DNA of 6,962 bases from contig DRLX01000153.1 of assembly GCA_011322715.1 (NCBI GenBank), positions 1-6,962 on the forward strand. The letters run 5' to 3'. This document shows positions 5,167 to 6,962 of this stretch, piece by piece. The notes beneath the pieces are model-generated. The model was not told the origin of the DNA and ran no database searches. It worked only from the letters and a program-made list of their open reading frames with translations. The DNA is from Desulfobulbaceae bacterium (lineage in GTDB: Bacteria > Desulfobacterota > Desulfobulbia > Desulfobulbales > Desulfobulbaceae). Position 1 is the stretch's first letter; each line of letters begins with the position of its first letter. Position numbers and translations under genes: made by a program.

Positions 5167-6759
5167 ATGACACAGACTATTGAGATCTATGATACCACCC
5201 TTCGAGACGGCACCCAGGCTGAGAGTTTCAATCTTTCCGTTGATGATAAGATCCGGGTAACCAGACAGCTCGATAAGCTTGGTATTGATTATATTGAAGG
5301 AGGATGGCCGGGATCCAATCCCAAGGCCATTGAATACTTCAAGGCCATGCAGGATGTGGAACTGAAGCATGCCAGACTGACCGCGTTCGGCTCAACCCGT
5401 CATTTTCAGAATCCGGCCGACAAAGATCCCAATCTTGCGGCCCTGTTGGCGGCAAAAACCCCGGCAATAACGATTTTCGGAAAGAGCTGGGATATTCATG
5501 TCCATGATGCCCTGCGCATAGAACTTGAAGATAATCTGCTCATTATTGAAGACTCACTGGCTTTTCTCCGGCCACGGGTGAAGCATCTCGTGTATGATGC
5601 CGAACATTTTTTCGATGGGTTTAAAAATAATCGTGAGTACTGTCTGGCGACCCTTGGCCGTGCCATATCCGGAGGCGCTGAAACCTTGGTTCTCTGCGAC
5701 ACCAATGGTGGAACTCTTCCCCATGAAATTCCACCCATTATTGAGCGAGTACAACAATATCTGCAGGAAATAGACAGCGATGCCCGTATCGGTATCCATC
5801 CGCATAATGATTCGGAAACCGCTGTTGCCAATGCCTTGATGGGTATTTCACTTGGGGCCTCTCATGTTCAGGGGACCATTAACGGATATGGAGAACGGTG
5901 TGGAAACGCCAATCTCACATCAATAATTCCTGCCCTGGTCTTTAAGATGGGGCTGGAATGCGAGGTCGGCAAGCATATTGATCAGCTCTATTTGACTTCC
6001 CGTCTGGTTGATGAGCTTGCAAATCTGCCCCATAACCGATACCAACCCTATGTCGGTGAATCCGCCTTTGCCCATAAGGGCGGTATCCACGTCAGTGCGG
6101 TTCAGCGCAATCCGTTGACCTATGAGCATATTGAACCGGAAAAGGTGGGAAATATCCGCAGAATCCTGATTTCCGATCAGGCCGGCCGCTCCAATGTGTT
6201 GCACAAGGCCAAAAAATACGGCTTGCACCTGAACCCGGACGACCCGTTGATGTCTTCAATTATCAAGGAGCTGAAAGAACTGGAAAGTCAAGGATATCAG
6301 TATGAAGCGGCGGAGGCAAGTTTTGAACTGCTGATGCGCCGGGCCCTTGGTCTGCAGCGGAAGTTTTTCGTCATCGAGGGCTTCCGGGTCATAAATCACA
6401 AGTTTCAGATGGATAAACCACCCATGACCGAGGCAACCATCCGGCTCTATGTTGGCGGCAGCGAAGTACATACCGCTTCCATGGGTGATGGCCCGGTCAA
6501 TGCCCTTGACAATGCCCTGCGCAAAGCCTTAATCCGTTTTTACCCCAGCCTTGAGGATATGGAGCTGATTGATTACAAGGTGCGGGTGCTTTCCGGAGAA
6601 TACGGGACCGGGGCCAAGGTTCGGGTTTTAGTTGAAAGCAAGGACCAGGACAACCGCTGGGGAACGGTCGGCGTGTCGGTCAACATTATTGAAGCGAGCT
6701 GGCAGGCGCTTCTTGATTCGATCAACTATAAACTCATGCATGATGAAATAAAGGCATGA
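5167..6759 (+). CDS. cimA: (R)-citramalate synthase CimA, LeuA-type (EC 2.3.3.21)
   Basis: CimA condenses pyruvate with acetyl-CoA to citramalate, opening the threonine-independent route to 2-oxobutyrate and isoleucine. The 530-residue protein matches the LeuA-type citramalate synthase family in length and motifs. The catalytic TIM barrel shows YDTTLRDGTQAE (8-19, with R13 and metal-binding D14), EGGWPGSNPK (44-53), the metal-binding HPHND (211-215), GYGERCGNANL (240-250) and FAHKGGIHVSA (301-311). A LeuA dimer/regulatory domain occupies about 390-526 and ends with the GEYGTGAKVRVLVE segment. The EGGWPGSNPK motif and LeuA-like C-terminus separate it from ordinary isopropylmalate synthase, though substrate choice needs an assay. 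The chosen ATG is one base after the lysC stop and follows GAAGAAGAG; an in-frame extension of 33 codons into lysC has no family match. The position supports translational coupling with lysC and a joint role in supplying isoleucine, probably under isoleucine feedback as in characterised CimA enzymes. Confidence 0.94.
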   Translation: MTQTIEIYDTTLRDGTQAESFNLSVDDKIRVTRQLDKLGIDYIEGGWPGSNPKAIEYFKAMQDVELKHARLTAFGSTRHFQNPADKDPNLAALLAAKTPAITIFGKSWDIHVHDALRIELEDNLLIIEDSLAFLRPRVKHLVYDAEHFFDGFKNNREYCLATLGRAISGGAETLVLCDTNGGTLPHEIPPIIERVQQYLQEIDSDARIGIHPHNDSETAVANALMGISLGASHVQGTINGYGERCGNANLTSIIPALVFKMGLECEVGKHIDQLYLTSRLVDELANLPHNRYQPYVGESAFAHKGGIHVSAVQRNPLTYEHIEPEKVGNIRRILISDQAGRSNVLHKAKKYGLHLNPDDPLMSSIIKELKELESQGYQYEAAEASFELLMRRALGLQRKFFVIEGFRVINHKFQMDKPPMTEATIRLYVGGSEVHTASMGDGPVNALDNALRKALIRFYPSLEDMELIDYKVRVLSGEYGTGAKVRVLVESKDQDNRWGTVGVSVNIIEASWQALLDSINYKLMHDEIKA

Positions 6760-6785
6760 TGTAAAGGGCATGACAAAGTAATTGC

Positions 6786-6962
6786 ATGGCTGCTACAGAA
6801 CAAAATTTCCCTCCAAAGGACAGGCGCATGCTTGTCCTTTTTTTATTTGGCTTTTTCCTGTTGGCCGGCGATTTGTCCGCATCTTTTCAATCTTTTATCG
6901 GCGATCACTCCACAGGCGGGATGCAGGCCGGCAGCCTGGTTCCAATTCAGAGTGCGGCTAAG
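6786..6962 (+). CDS. N-terminal part of an unidentified protein with a signal peptide or membrane anchor (runs off window)
   Basis: From an ATG at 6786, 26 bases after cimA, a frame stays open for 59 codons to the window edge. It begins MAATEQNFPPKDRR, followed by the hydrophobic stretch MLVLFLFGFFLLAG (residues 15-28), then a polar, Gly/Ser-rich segment. A positively charged segment before a hydrophobic helix is the pattern of a signal peptide or an N-terminal anchor with the rest outside the cytoplasm. A second start at Met15 (6828) has a much better ribosome binding site (AAAGGA, 6815-6820, seven bases away) but would lose the positive residues. I do not recognise the family. A terminator-like hairpin lies within its first codons. 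Openness and composition make it likely to be real, but no downstream domain is visible. Confidence 0.55.
   Translation, partial: MAATEQNFPPKDRRMLVLFLFGFFLLAGDLSASFQSFIGDHSTGGMQAGSLVPIQSAAK
6815..6844 (+). terminator. Terminator-like hairpin after cimA, inside the 5' end of the next open frame
   Basis: AAAGGACAGGC (6815-6825) pairs with GCTTGTCCTTT (6830-6840) over eleven positions (one G-U) around the four-base loop GCAT, and the descending arm runs directly into T's, giving seven in a row at 6838-6844. This is the form of an intrinsic terminator and lies 55 bases after the cimA stop. However, the same bases encode residues 10-20 of the downstream frame, where CTT GTC CTT TTT TTA TTT codes for a hydrophobic helix, and the hairpin covers the alternative ribosome binding site and ATG at 6828. 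Confidence 0.6.

Overview
This window reads as ordinary chromosomal DNA of a Gram-negative anaerobe, most likely a member of the Desulfobacterota (former Deltaproteobacteria, in the direction of Desulfobulbales or Geobacterales). The grounds are an aspartate kinase gene placed directly before a LeuA-type citramalate synthase gene, a pairing I recall from Geobacter, an unassigned short radical SAM protein of a type common in anaerobes, and roughly even base composition. The lineage is an inference from protein style, not from a search. No mobile element, CRISPR array, tRNA or rRNA was seen.

Layout. Two divergent transcription units share a 224-base region (3700-3923). Leftward (minus strand), in transcription order: trmL (tRNA wobble 2'-O-methyltransferase), serC (phosphoserine aminotransferase), an unassigned radical SAM protein, rlmN (23S rRNA/tRNA adenine-C2 methyltransferase), then the start codon and strong ribosome binding site of one further gene at the left edge. 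Gaps are 75, 26, 37 and 21 bases, so at least the last four genes look like one operon. Rightward (plus strand): lysC (aspartate kinase), cimA (citramalate synthase, one base after the lysC stop), then the first 59 codons of an unidentified membrane-anchored or exported protein running off the right edge.

How the genes work together. LysC commits aspartate to the lysine/threonine/methionine family, and through threonine to isoleucine. CimA makes citramalate from pyruvate and acetyl-CoA, the threonine-independent route to isoleucine. The pair therefore places the two entrances to isoleucine under one transcript. lysC also contains a strong internal ribosome binding site and ATG exactly at the junction of the kinase and ACT domains, suggesting that a separate regulatory beta subunit is made, as known for Bacillus subtilis and Corynebacterium glutamicum.

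The most interesting stretch is the lysC leader (about 3728-3923). It holds three potential RNA stem-loops. The loop of the last can pair either with the lysC Shine-Dalgarno region or with the loop of the first, so the two pairings exclude each other. A 12-codon open frame encoding MVIIMVLYGLLV, eight of whose residues are Val, Ile or Leu, lies between them. This may be an undescribed cis-regulatory RNA or attenuator; it resembles no lysine riboswitch that I can recognise. A second puzzle is a textbook terminator-like hairpin after cimA that lies inside the 5' end of the next open frame.
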